Source: Deinococcus actinosclerus (GTDB taxonomy: Bacteria; Deinococcota; Deinococci; Deinococcales; Deinococcaceae). Taken from it: 64,000 bases of DNA. Location: positions 2,851,501 through 2,915,500 of the forward strand of contig NZ_CP013910.1 in the NCBI RefSeq assembly GCF_001507665.1, given 5' to 3'. The translations under genes and the position numbers were made by a program. This document shows positions 32,213 through 40,995 of the stretch, one piece after another. Below the pieces are notes generated by a model that saw nothing but the letters and a program-made list of their open reading frames with translations, was not told the origin of the DNA and ran no database searches. The number at the start of each line of letters is the position of its first letter. Positions within the stretch are counted from its first letter, which is position 1.

Positions 32213-32287
32213 CTGGGGTCATCACACCACCTGGGCCGCCTGAACGCATTCACCTGTCAGGGGCGCCGCTGGCGGGGTGCGGGGCGG

Positions 32288-32683
32288 TCAGGGGTCCAGC
32301 TGTTCCCGCAGCCACAGCATCAGCGCCTCGGCGCTGGCCGGATTGGTCGCCAGCGGGATGTCGTGCACGTCGCACAGGCGCACCAGGGCGCTCACGTCGG
32401 GCTCGTGCGGCTGGGCGGTCAGGGGGTCGCGGAAGAAGAATACGGCCAGCACGCGTTCCTCGGCCAGCCGGGCGCCGATCTGCTGGTCGCCGCCCAGCGG
32501 GCCGGACAGCACCCGCTCGACCTGGAGGCCGGTCTGTTTTTCCAGAATGCCGCCGGTGGTACCGGTGGCGACCAGATGAAACTGGCCCAGTACGGCGCGG
32601 TGGTTCAGCGCGAACAGGGCCAGTTCGAGTTTCTTCTTGTCGTGGGCGATCAGTGCCACCTGACGGCTGGGGTTGGGTGCCAT
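32288..32683 (-). CDS. mgsA: Methylglyoxal synthase
   Basis: MgsA converts dihydroxyacetone phosphate to methylglyoxal, a phosphate-recycling bypass of lower glycolysis. The 131-aa protein has [14 protein letters not shown] and the [11 protein letters not shown] active-site loop, plus H-E-P-D-V and [12 protein letters not shown] chose ATG 32683; the ATG at 32692 overlaps the likely -10 (GAGAAT). Confidence 0.95.
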   Translation of the reverse strand: MAPNPSRQVALIAHDKKKLELALFALNHRAVLGQFHLVATGTTGGILEKQTGLQVERVLSGPLGGDQQIGARLAEERVLAVFFFRDPLTAQPHEPDVSALVRLCDVHDIPLATNPASAEALMLWLREQLDP

Positions 32684-32728
32684 GCGGGGCATTCTCTCAC
32701 CACGCCGGACCGGCCGGACCGGGATGGG

Positions 32729-33625
32729 TCAGGCAGCGCCCTCGATCCGGATGCGGCGGTAGCGGGCCTGCACGACGCACCACACGCCGTAGCACAGCGT
32801 GCCCAGCGCCACGGCGCCGAGCAGCAGGTTGCCGCTGGGCTGGGTGCGCAGCCAGGTCAGGGCCTCGCTGATCCCCACGGTCTCGCTGGCCTTGCGGTGC
32901 CACGCGGCCAGCAGCGCGAACACGCCGATGATGACCATCAGCACGCCGCGCGAGGCGATGCCGACCTGCCCGGTGCGTTTCAGGAGGTCGCAGGTGCGCT
33001 GCGGCAGGTCGGTGAAGACCACCCGTTTCATGAATTTCGCGCCGTAGGCGGTGTAGAGCTGGCTGCCCGCGATCACGAGCAGGATCAGGCCGCCCAGCGC
33101 CAGCCACAGCTGCCCGCCGGGGAGGTTGAGGACGGTGCCCGCCACCTGCTCCTCGCTGTTCTGCGAGCGGGTGGCATTCCCGATCAGCGCGAGCCGGGCG
33201 GTGAAGAACGCCAGCCCGAGGTTCGCGAAGCCGCTGAAGGTGTACCCGGCGCGCTTGACGATCCCCTTGGCTTCATGCCCCTGCCCTTCGGGATCCAGGG
33301 CGGCGCGGATCAGCTGCCACAGCGCGTAGCCGATCAGGCCCAGCGTGAGCAGCCACATCAGCAGCGTCCCGGCGGGCAGGTCCTGGAGCCGCAGCAGGGC
33401 ACCTTTCGTGTCGGTGGTGGCCCCGCCGCGGCCCAGCGCGACGCTCAGGGCCAGCAGGCCGACGGTGCCGTACACGACGCCCTTGCTGGCGTACCCGAAG
33501 CGGGCCAGGGCTTCCAGCCAGGGCGCGGCGTGTCGGGTGGCGTGGGCGGCGGCCTGCTGCGCGTCGTCCACGCCACTTTTCAGGGTGCTGGCCGTCTGCT
33601 GGCCCAGGTGTTTGAGGTCTGCCAT
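32729..33625 (-). CDS. DUF1206 membrane protein
   Basis: The 298-aa inner-membrane protein is built from three repeated units, each with two helices (F-G-Y-A-S-K-G-V-V-Y-G-T-V-G, A-G-Y-T-F-S-G-F-A-N-L-G and V-G-I-A-S-R-G-V-L-M-V-I-I-G), the DUF1206 pattern. The N-terminal 35 residues are amphipathic and Ala/His-rich. The function is unknown. Confidence 0.85.
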   Translation of the reverse strand: MADLKHLGQQTASTLKSGVDDAQQAAAHATRHAAPWLEALARFGYASKGVVYGTVGLLALSVALGRGGATTDTKGALLRLQDLPAGTLLMWLLTLGLIGYALWQLIRAALDPEGQGHEAKGIVKRAGYTFSGFANLGLAFFTARLALIGNATRSQNSEEQVAGTVLNLPGGQLWLALGGLILLVIAGSQLYTAYGAKFMKRVVFTDLPQRTCDLLKRTGQVGIASRGVLMVIIGVFALLAAWHRKASETVGISEALTWLRTQPSGNLLLGAVALGTLCYGVWCVVQARYRRIRIEGAA

Positions 33626-33734
33626 CAGACCTTCAGTCTGCGCGGCGCGCGCACCGCACAGTGGGGTCGGCTGTTCAGGCCTCTTGAACTGGCCTGGGGA
33701 ATTCCTTTACGTCCGCGCGCCGTCCGCGGCGGTT

Positions 33735-34220
33735 TCAGTCGCCCGGCAGTTCGTCCTCGAAGGCGCTCACGTCGTCCAGGTAATCGGCGATCCAGGCCTT
33801 CACGGTGGCCTGCGTGAACCCGCCGCGGATGGCCAGGGTGCTGTCGAGGTAATAGCTGCCCTCGTAGGTGTAGGCCTGGGTGTAGTAGTTGCCGTTCCAC
33901 TCGTTCACGAGGCCGGTGTCGAGTTCCCCGGCGTCGCTGTAGTCCCAGGAGGTGCTGGCGGTGGCGCGGCTGCACACGCCGTTCTTGCAGGAGCTGAGCC
34001 ACACCTGGACCTCGTGCCCGCCGCTCGTGAAGGTCATGGTGGGGTCGCGGTCGGCCTGGGCGGGTTCCATGGTGACCTTGTACCCGGCGGCTTTCAGGGC
34101 GGCCATGACGGCGGCGGGCGTGGCGGGCTGCACCTGCGTGACGGGCGCGGCGGCGCCCCCGGCGACAGCGGGCGCGGTGAGGGAGAGGAGGAGGGTGGCG
34201 GCCAGCAGGGTGCGGGTCAT
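33735..34220 (-). CDS. Secreted YbjN-domain protein
   Basis: The 161-aa protein has a Sec signal peptide ending A-P-A-V-A-G-G, then a YbjN-like domain (L-K-A-A-G-Y-K-V-T-M, N-E-W-N-G-N-Y-Y-T-Q-A-Y-T-Y-E-G-S-Y-Y-L). Two cysteines (C-K-N-G-V-C) may form a disulfide. It is periplasmic and of unknown role. TACGCT (34226-34231) lies 5 nt before the ATG. Confidence 0.82.
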   Translation of the reverse strand: MTRTLLAATLLLSLTAPAVAGGAAAPVTQVQPATPAAVMAALKAAGYKVTMEPAQADRDPTMTFTSGGHEVQVWLSSCKNGVCSRATASTSWDYSDAGELDTGLVNEWNGNYYTQAYTYEGSYYLDSTLAIRGGFTQATVKAWIADYLDDVSAFEDELPGD

Positions 34221-34341
34221 GCCTCAGCGTACGCTGCCGGGTGCGGGGGCGTCCGGGCAGATGAGGCGACTGCACCCAGTTCAAGTCTCTTCCCTTGATA
34301 ACTCATGTTTTTCATGGTTGCTGTATGTCAACGTGAGGAGC

Positions 34342-35393
34342 ATGACCGCGCCCAGCACTCCCTCCCCCACCCCGCGCCGCCGCCGCACCTTCGGGGTGTA
34401 CATCGGCCGCTTCGAACCCCCCACGCCGCGCACCTCGCCGTGATGCTCGAAGCGCTCCAGAGCGTGCAGAAGCTCATCGTGGTCATCGGCAGCGCCCGCG
34501 CCGCGCGCAACATCAAGAACCCCTTCACCGCCGAGGAACGCCAGGACCTCATCAGCGCCATGCTCCAGGGCGCCGGCATCCCAAAAACCCGCGTGCTGTT
34601 CGTGCACGTCCGCGACTACTACTACAACGAGGCCCTGTGGCTCAGCGAGGTCCAGGCCGGCGTGACCGCCCACACGCGCGGCAGCAGCGATGTCGCCCTC
34701 ATCGGCCACATCAAGGACGAGAGCAGCTACTACCTGCGCTCCTTCCCCGCCTGGGAATTCATTCCCACCCACGTCGTCAGTCCGCTCAGCGCCACCGACG
34801 TCCGCCGCGCCTACTTCGAGGGGCACCTGGACACCGTGCAGGGCATGGTGCCCCCCGCCGTCCACGCCTTCCTGACCTCCTTCCAGACCACCCCCGACTA
34901 CCGCGACCTGCGCGACGAGTACGAGTACCTCGCCCGCTACCGCGCCGCCTGGAAGGACGCCCCTTACCCCCCCATCTTCGTCACGACCGACGCCGTCATC
35001 ACCCGCAGCGGCCACGTCCTCCTCGTGCGGCGCGGCGGGCTGCCCGGCCGGGGCCGCCTCGCCATGCCCGGCGGGTTCCTGGAGCAGAAAGAAAACCTCC
35101 TCGACTGCTGCGTCCGCGAGGTGCAGGAGGAAACCGGCCTGGGCAGCGGCCTTGACCTGAAAGCCGCGCTGCGCGCCCAGGCGGTCTTCGACTACCCCGA
35201 CCGCAGCCTGCGCGGCCGCACCATCACCCACGCCTTCCACTTCGACCTCGGCATCGGGCAGCTCCCACGCCTCAGCGGCGGCAGCGACGCCAGCGAGGCC
35301 CTCTGGATGCCCCTGAGCGACATCCTGGCCAGCCCCGAACTGTTCTTTGAGGACCACCACGCCATCATCGAACACTTCGTCATGCGCGGGTAA
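34342..35393 (+). pseudogene. NMN adenylyltransferase / Nudix hydrolase fusion, interrupted by a -1 frameshift
   Basis: The first frame (ATG 34342, Shine-Dalgarno GAGGAG) reads to [10 protein letters not shown], the NMNAT nucleotide site, then goes off frame at a run of six C (34417-34422). One added C restores H-A-A-H (the HxxH motif) and joins the rest to 35393. The Nudix domain has a perfect G-x5-E-x7-R-E-V-x-E-E-x-G-L box. Such fusions (NadM-Nudix) make NAD and may clear ADP-ribose. Without the correction the enzyme would be truncated. Confidence 0.85.
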
Positions 35394-35458
35394 GCGGAGG
35401 TGCGGCGCGGTCAGGGGCCCGGACCTGGCATGCTGGAGCGGATGATCGGGACGCCCAG

Positions 35459-36037
35459 GTGACGCCGGACAAGCCGTACTACGTGTACGCCCTCAAGGAC
35501 CCGCGCCAGCATCCGGCGCGGCCCTTCTACATCGGCAAGGGCACCGGCACGCGCGCCCACGATCACCTGATCCGCCCGGACCACACCCCCAAGGGTGACC
35601 GCATCCGCGAGATCGAAGGGGCGGGCGCGCAGGTCCTCGTGAGCTATCTGGTGGAGCACCTGACCGAACCCGAGGCGCTGCGGCTGGAAGCGAAACTGAT
35701 CGCGGCGTTCGGCACGCAGGCCAGCGGCGGCCTCCTGACGAATACCGTGCTGCCCTCGGGTCTGGGGGGCAAGGAGCGGCCCGGCCTGACCGTGCCCGCC
35801 GGCGTGCCGGAGAAGGCGCAGGTGGGCCTGACGCTGCTCAAGGACGCCGTGCTGGAGTTCGCGCAGGCCAACCCGGGCGGCGTGAAAAACGCCGAGGTGG
35901 CCAGCCTGCTGGGCCTGCGCAGCGACTACGGCGGCGGCTCGAAGGACTACCTCTCGTACAGCCTGCTGGGGCTGCTGATGCGCGAGGGCAGGATCGGACG
36001 CAGCGGCAAGGGACGGCACGTGGCGCAGGTGAAGTGA
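35459..36037 (+). CDS. GIY-YIG domain protein with C-terminal helical domain
   Basis: The 192-aa protein has an N-terminal GIY-YIG nuclease-like domain (Y-Y-V-Y-A-L-K-D-P, F-Y-I-G-K-G-T-G-T-R, closest to the LEM3 type) and a C-terminal part (V-A-S-L-L-G-L-R-S-D-Y, R-E-G-R-I-G-R-S-G-K-G-R-H) that looks winged-helix-like. The start is GTG 35459. An ATG at 35442 opens a six-codon frame whose TGA overlaps this GTG. Confidence 0.8.
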   Translation: MTPDKPYYVYALKDPRQHPARPFYIGKGTGTRAHDHLIRPDHTPKGDRIREIEGAGAQVLVSYLVEHLTEPEALRLEAKLIAAFGTQASGGLLTNTVLPSGLGGKERPGLTVPAGVPEKAQVGLTLLKDAVLEFAQANPGGVKNAEVASLLGLRSDYGGGSKDYLSYSLLGLLMREGRIGRSGKGRHVAQVK

Positions 36038-36046
36038 ACATAGACA

Positions 36047-36076
36047 GCGCGCCCCACACCGGAGTGCGGGGCGCGC
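36047..36076. terminator. Bidirectional GC-rich hairpin
   Basis: GCGCGCCCC (36047-36055) pairs with GGGGCGCGC (36068-36076) between convergent genes; no T run. Confidence 0.55.
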
Positions 36077-36091
36077 GGAGCGGGTGTGGGT

Positions 36092-36967
36092 TCAGCCCTT
36101 GACGGACCCGGCGAGCAGGCCGCGCACGAAGTAGCGGCCCAGCAGGATGTACACGAGCAGGGTGGGGAGTGCGGCGAGGATCGCGCCCGCCATGGGCAGG
36201 TTCCAGCTGACGGCCTGTCCCCCGGCCAGCTGCGACAGGGCGTACGTGACGGGCTGGCTGGTGGTGTTGGTCAGGGTGGCGGCGAACAGGAATTCGTTCC
36301 AGACCTGGGTGAACTGCCAGATGATCACGACGACGAAGCCGGGGATGCTGATCGGGAAGATGACCCGGCCGTAGATCTGCCAGAAGCCCGCGCCGTCGAT
36401 GGTGGCGGCCTCGATCAGGGCGTCGGGCACGTCGGCGTAGAAATTACGGAAGATGAGGGTGGTGATGGGAATGCCGTACACGACGTGCGCCAGGATCAGG
36501 CCCCAGATGCTGCCGTACAGGCCGAGGCTCTTGATGAACTGGAACAGCGGGATCAGCACGGCCTGGTACGGGATGAACATCCCGAAGAGCATCAGCGCGA
36601 ACAGGGTGTTGGCGCCCCGGAACTTCCACTTGCTCAGGGCGTAGCCGTTCAGGCTGCCCAGCAGGGCGCTGAACAGGGTGGCGGTGACGGCCAAGAACAG
36701 GCTGTTCAGGACGTTGCCGCCGATCTTGCTCCAGGCGTCGCTGAAGCTCGCCCAGTTCAGCGCGGCGGGCCAGTGCCAGGTGGTGGAGAGGTTGATGTCG
36801 TCCGGGCTTTTCAGCGCGGTGGCGACGAGCAGGTACACCGGCACCAGGAAGAACAGCGCGGCCAGCACGAGCAGGGCGTACATGAGAACCCGGCCGGGCT
36901 TGATGGGGCGGCGGGGCGCGGCGGTGGGGGCGGCGGCCGGGGCGTTCACGGGGGCGTTCGCGGTCAT
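36092..36967 (-). CDS. Sugar ABC transporter permease (MalG-like)
   Basis: The 291-aa CUT1-type permease has an Ala/Pro-rich N terminus, six transmembrane helices and the ATPase-docking loop [20 protein letters not shown]. The start overlaps the upstream permease stop (ATGA). No ATPase gene is in the operon. Confidence 0.93.
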   Translation of the reverse strand: MTANAPVNAPAAAPTAAPRRPIKPGRVLMYALLVLAALFFLVPVYLLVATALKSPDDINLSTTWHWPAALNWASFSDAWSKIGGNVLNSLFLAVTATLFSALLGSLNGYALSKWKFRGANTLFALMLFGMFIPYQAVLIPLFQFIKSLGLYGSIWGLILAHVVYGIPITTLIFRNFYADVPDALIEAATIDGAGFWQIYGRVIFPISIPGFVVVIIWQFTQVWNEFLFAATLTNTTSQPVTYALSQLAGGQAVSWNLPMAGAILAALPTLLVYILLGRYFVRGLLAGSVKG

Positions 36968-38088
36968 GCGTGGCCCTCCTCGGTGCGGAACTGGGAGCTG
37001 AGGTACGGGACGATCACGAACGCCACGAGGATCAGCAGGATGGTGCCGATCGCGGCGCCCAGCGCGAACTGGTTCTGCCGGAAGCTGGTGAGGTACATGT
37101 TCAGCGCGGGCACGCTGGTGTTGATGTTGTCCGGGCCCGCCATGGCGTACACGAGGTCGAAGATCTTCAGGCTGATGTGACCCAGGACGATCATGGCGCT
37201 CAGGGTGATGGGGGCCAGCAGCGGGAAGATCACGTGCTGGTACATGCCGAGGTCGTTCGCGCCGTCGACCTTGGCGGCCTCGCGCAGTTCCTCGGGGATG
37301 CCGCGCAGACCGGCGAGGTACAGGGCCATGGTGTAGCCGCTCATCTGCCACACGGCGGCGATGATGATGCCGATCAATGCGAAGTTGAAGCCGTGCAGTT
37401 CAGGGGCGGGCAGCATCTTGATGTTCGGCCCGATGATGAGTGCCCACAGGAACAGCAGCGCGGCGCACCCGCCCGCGACCAGGGTGCGGGTGCGGTCCCC
37501 GCTCCGCGCGGCGCGCACGGCCATGACGACCAGCACGAGGCCCACGACGCTGGCGGTCAGCAGCGGCAGCTTGTTCCAGTCGAATTTCCAGATGGCGTCG
37601 GTGCTGCTCAGCCACGCGAAGGTGCTGGGCTGCGCGCCGAACAGGGTGGGCGCCTGGTTCAGGCCGCCCTGGGGTTGCAGCATCCAGCGCCAGATGGTGC
37701 CGGTCACGATGAACGACAGGCTCATGGGGAACAGGAAGATGGTGCGCCACAGTCCTTCCCCGCGCGGGTTGCGGTCGAGGATCAGGGCGAGGCCCAGGCC
37801 CAGCCCCAGGCAGCCCAGGATGAAGAACAGCGTGAAGAAGATGGTGCTGACGAGTTCCTGCCGGAAGCGCCCCTGGAGGAATCCGGTGAACAGGTCCTGG
37901 TAGTTGGCGAAGCCCGTGAAGCGGATGATCGGGTTCAGCGCCAGGGCCTGCGCGGGGTCGTTGCCCCAGTCGGTCATGCTGACGTACACGCTACGCGCGA
38001 TGAAACCGTACACGAACACCGCGATCAGGATGATGCTGGGCGTCAGGACGGCGATGGACCACAGGCGGTCTTTACTCAGGCCTTTCAT
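36964..38088 (-). CDS. Sugar ABC transporter permease (MalF-like)
   Basis: The 374-aa permease has eight or so hydrophobic segments, including a large extracytoplasmic or extra membrane insertion (about residues 150-220), and the E-A-A-K-V-D-G-A-N docking loop. The start ATG 38088 has Shine-Dalgarno GGAGG 7 nt away. It pairs with the MalG-like partner. Confidence 0.93.
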   Translation of the reverse strand: MKGLSKDRLWSIAVLTPSIILIAVFVYGFIARSVYVSMTDWGNDPAQALALNPIIRFTGFANYQDLFTGFLQGRFRQELVSTIFFTLFFILGCLGLGLGLALILDRNPRGEGLWRTIFLFPMSLSFIVTGTIWRWMLQPQGGLNQAPTLFGAQPSTFAWLSSTDAIWKFDWNKLPLLTASVVGLVLVVMAVRAARSGDRTRTLVAGGCAALLFLWALIIGPNIKMLPAPELHGFNFALIGIIIAAVWQMSGYTMALYLAGLRGIPEELREAAKVDGANDLGMYQHVIFPLLAPITLSAMIVLGHISLKIFDLVYAMAGPDNINTSVPALNMYLTSFRQNQFALGAAIGTILLILVAFVIVPYLSSQFRTEEGHA

Positions 38089-38109
38089 GCGGGGCCTCCT
38101 TTCACAGGG

Positions 38110-38164
38110 GCGGTGCGCGGGAAGCGGCGCGCGGCTGACCGCGCATCCGAATTCCGCGCACCGC
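38110..38164 (-). other. Intercistronic hairpin after the binding-protein gene
   Basis: GCGGTGCGCGG (38110-38120) pairs with CCGCGCACCGC (38154-38164), with a nested GCGCGG/CCGCGC stem. No T run follows. Such hairpins between binding-protein and permease genes often stabilise the upstream mRNA. Confidence 0.55.
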
Positions 38165-38175
38165 TGGCTGGTGCG

Positions 38176-39411
38176 TTACTTGCTGATGCCGGCGCGCACG
38201 GCCAGCTGCTGCGCGGCGGCGGCCGCGGCGGCGCTGTTCTTGCTGGCGACGAACTGGTCGATGATCGCGCCGAAGGCGCTGGTGAAGCTCTCGGGGGCGA
38301 CGGCGCCGTGCACCATGCTGCCCACGATCTTGTTGCTCTTCCAGTCGGCGGCGGCGCTCTTGCTGTACGTGTTGTACTTGCTCAGGTCGCTGTCGGTGCG
38401 GGCGGCGATGGAGCCCTTGAGGGGGTTGAAGGCGTCCTGGCCGGCCTTGCTGCCCAGGACTTTCAGCCAGTTCAGGGCCTCGGCGCGGTCCTTGGCGCCC
38501 TTGGGCAGACCGAAGGAGTCGGCGAGCATCACGAAGGTCTTGGTGGTGCCGGGGGCGGGGGCCCAGCCGAAGCCGGTGTTCGGGGCGAGTTTCTTGGTGG
38601 TGGTGAAGTACCCGGCGGCCCAGTCGCCCATGACGTTGAAGGCGCTGGTGCCGTCGATGATGCGGTCACTGGCCTGCTGCCAGCTCAGGCCGCTGGCGTC
38701 CTTGTTGGCGCAGTCCATGACCTTGCCGAAGGTGGTGAAGGCCCCCACGACCTTGGGATCGGTGAACTTCAGCTTGCCGGCCCACAGGTTCTCCCAGTTG
38801 GCGGAGCCGAGGGTGCCGATCATGACGCTCTCCCAGAGGTGCTGCTGGGTCCAGTTCTCACCGACGACCAGCGGCGCGGCGACGCCCTTGGCTTTCAGGG
38901 TGGAGCAGGTCTTGAGGAATTCGGGCCAGGTCTTGGGCGCGGTGACGCCCCAGGCCTTGAGTTTGGCGGGGTTGTACCACATGACGTTGCTGCGGTGCAC
39001 GTTCACGGGCACGCTCCAGGGCTTGCCGTTCGTGCTGATCAGCTTGACGAGGTCTTTGGGGAACACCTTGTCCCAGCCTTCGCTCTTGAAGAGGCTGCTG
39101 AGGTCTTCCATGCGCCCGGCGACGACCCAGGTGCCGATGAGTTCCTGACCGGCGTGCGCCTGGAAGGAGTCGGGGGGCGTGCCGCCCAGCATGCGGGTCT
39201 TCAGGACGGCCTTGGCGTTCGTGCCGGCGCCGCCGGAGACGGTGGCGTTGTCCACGGTGACGGAGGGGTACTTCTGCTTGTACAGCTTGATCAGGGCTTC
39301 CAGGGCGGGACCCTCGTCACCGGACCACCAGGAGAAGATCTCCAGTTTGCCAGCGGCAGAGGCGCTGGTGGTGACGGCGAGGGCGGCGGCGAGCAGCAGT
39401 GCTTTTTTCAT
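38176..39411 (-). CDS. Extracellular sugar-binding protein of the ABC operon
   Basis: The 411-aa periplasmic solute-binding protein has a signal peptide ([20 protein letters not shown]) and a mature part starting [11 protein letters not shown]. This resembles glucose/mannose-binding proteins of Thermus. Cysteines C-S and C-A may form a disulfide. Start ATG 39411 overlaps the ROK stop (ATGA), with Shine-Dalgarno GGAGG. Confidence 0.93.
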   Translation of the reverse strand: MKKALLLAAALAVTTSASAAGKLEIFSWWSGDEGPALEALIKLYKQKYPSVTVDNATVSGGAGTNAKAVLKTRMLGGTPPDSFQAHAGQELIGTWVVAGRMEDLSSLFKSEGWDKVFPKDLVKLISTNGKPWSVPVNVHRSNVMWYNPAKLKAWGVTAPKTWPEFLKTCSTLKAKGVAAPLVVGENWTQQHLWESVMIGTLGSANWENLWAGKLKFTDPKVVGAFTTFGKVMDCANKDASGLSWQQASDRIIDGTSAFNVMGDWAAGYFTTTKKLAPNTGFGWAPAPGTTKTFVMLADSFGLPKGAKDRAEALNWLKVLGSKAGQDAFNPLKGSIAARTDSDLSKYNTYSKSAAADWKSNKIVGSMVHGAVAPESFTSAFGAIIDQFVASKNSAAAAAAAQQLAVRAGISK

Positions 39412-40745
39412 GGTGTTCCTCCGTGTGAAACGGGTGCGTTCAGGGTGGGGGTCGGCCGGGGGGCCGGGGGCGGGGCGCGGCTGCCCGCGAGGTCACGGGC
39501 GTTCTGGTTCATGCGGGCGATGCCGTACAGGTGCGGCAGGCCCCGTGGGGTGAAGAGGGAATCGAGCATCATGGCTCCGGCGCCCATCACGCCGGCGTCC
39601 TGACCCAGGGTGCCCAGGTCGATGCGGGTGCGGTCGGCGTTGATGCGCATGGTGCGGCTCTGGGCGCTCACGCGGATGGCGCGCAGCAGCACGTCGCCTG
39701 CCTGCGCCAGCCGCCCGCCGATGATCACGGCGGCCGGGTTGAAGAGGTTCAGGGTGGTGCTGATCGCCACGCCCAGGTGGTGCCCGGCTTCCTCCCACAC
39801 GGCGCGGGCCAGGGGATCGTGCGCGGCGTGCGTGAGCAGGTCCTCGATGGTGATGGGGTCGGGGAGGTCAGTGGGGTGTCCCTGGAGGCGCAGGCTGCGG
39901 GCGTGGTTCTCGATGACCTGCGCGGCGGCGTAGCTTTCCAGGCTGCCGGGGTTGCCGCTGCGGCCCACGGGGCCCTGCTCGTTGATGCTGATGTGCCCGA
40001 TCTCGCCGGCGCCGCCGCGCGTGCCGCGGTGCAGGCGCCCGCCGAGCAGCACGCCCGCGCCGATGCCGGTGGCGACCTTGACGTAGATGAGGTCCTGAAT
40101 GCCGCGGTGCGCGCCGAAGCGGGCCTCGGCCAGGGCGCCCAGGTTGGCGTCGTTGTCCACGAGGACTTCGAGGTTCAGGGCGTCCTGCAGGGCGGCGCGG
40201 ACGTTCTCGCCGTCCCAGCCGGGCATGTTGGGGGGCTGCACGACGCGGCCGGTGTCGTGGTCGACGGGCCCCGGGACGCCCACGCCGACCAGCGCGACTT
40301 GCGCGGCGTGCAGCTGCGCGTCGGCGAGCACCTGCCGGGTCAGGTCTTTCAGCAGGGCGTAGGTGGGCTGCGGCCCGCGCGAGATGTCGTGCGGCACGGT
40401 GCGGCTGGCGAGGGTGCGGCAGTGCAGGTCCAGGGCGTCCACGCGGGCGTGGCTGGCCCCCAGGTCGATGGCGAGCAGCGCGGCGGCGCGGGTGTTGAGG
40501 TTGAGCAGGGTGGCGCGCCGGCCCACACCCCCGGTTCCGCGCGTACCGACCTCGTTGACCAGTCCCACACTGATGAGCTCCGTGACGATGGAGCTGATCG
40601 CGCTGCGCGAGAGGCCCAGTTCACGGGCGATGTCCACGCGGGCCAGATCCCGGTTCCACAGCAGCCCGAGCAGCAGCAGCGTGTGCCGCGCGCGGATGGC
40701 CGCGAGGTCCAGGGTGTCCGGGGTGTGGGAGTCGGCGTGCAGCAT
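39408..40745 (-). CDS. ROK-family transcriptional regulator of the sugar operon
   Basis: The 445-aa protein has an N-terminal helix-turn-helix ([21 protein letters not shown]) and a ROK sugar-kinase-like domain ([20 protein letters not shown]). The zinc-binding cysteine cluster of the family (normally C-x-C-G-x2-G-C) reads V-G-R-S-G-N-P-G-S, so it is lost. Leading the operon, it probably senses the imported sugar and represses its own promoter. The C-terminal 25 residues are Pro-rich. Confidence 0.9.
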   Translation of the reverse strand: MLHADSHTPDTLDLAAIRARHTLLLLGLLWNRDLARVDIARELGLSRSAISSIVTELISVGLVNEVGTRGTGGVGRRATLLNLNTRAAALLAIDLGASHARVDALDLHCRTLASRTVPHDISRGPQPTYALLKDLTRQVLADAQLHAAQVALVGVGVPGPVDHDTGRVVQPPNMPGWDGENVRAALQDALNLEVLVDNDANLGALAEARFGAHRGIQDLIYVKVATGIGAGVLLGGRLHRGTRGGAGEIGHISINEQGPVGRSGNPGSLESYAAAQVIENHARSLRLQGHPTDLPDPITIEDLLTHAAHDPLARAVWEEAGHHLGVAISTTLNLFNPAAVIIGGRLAQAGDVLLRAIRVSAQSRTMRINADRTRIDLGTLGQDAGVMGAGAMMLDSLFTPRGLPHLYGIARMNQNARDLAGSRAPPPAPRPTPTLNAPVSHGGTP

Positions 40746-40867
40746 GGGGCGTCCTCTGTGGCCGGGGTGGGGCCAGCATGGAAAAAGGCGCAGGGGGAGC
40801 GTCAGCCGACAGGTTCGGCTGCGGGTCGTGGTGGGGCTTGTGTACGGGTATGCTGCGCCTGTCTAAT

Positions 40868-40884
40868 TTTGTTTGTCAAACGAA
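40868..40884 (-). promoter_or_regulatory. Palindromic operator overlapping a -35-like TTGACA
   Basis: TTTGTTTG and CAAACGAA (7 of 8 matched) flank one base, giving a 17-bp dyad. A minus-strand TTGACA (40874-40879) lies within it, so binding would block the promoter of the ROK operon. A related half-site CAAACGAA recurs at 40943-40950. Confidence 0.55.
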
Positions 40885-40893
40885 CGAATTAAT

Positions 40894-40905
40894 GGAAGCG
40901 CTTCC
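40894..40905 (-). promoter_or_regulatory. Perfect palindrome GGAAGCGCTTCC
   Basis: This 12-bp perfect palindrome, flanked by T and C, resembles LacI-family or cre-type operators. It lies 10 bp upstream of the ROK-type dyad. No LacI-family gene is in the window, so its regulator would come from elsewhere. Confidence 0.5.
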
Positions 40906-40995
40906 CAGCGCCCTTTTCTGGACAACTGATCTAAGTTGACATCAAACGAACCGGCCGGAGCAGCAGCCCCGGTCGGTTTACCCACGCCGATTCGT

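Noticed and set aside
30518..33817. Very long open frame antisense to the PP2C, HD-GYP, mgsA and DUF1206 genes
   Set aside because: It spans several well-supported genes on the opposite strand and has low-complexity V/Q/G/R composition typical of GC-rich antisense frames.
36970..39603. Long plus-strand frame across the sugar ABC operon
   Set aside because: It is antisense to three genes with clear motifs and Shine-Dalgarno sequences; its composition is Gly/Gln/His-rich noise.
40849..40854. Plus-strand TATGCT upstream of the ROK gene
   Set aside because: No plus-strand gene follows in this region.
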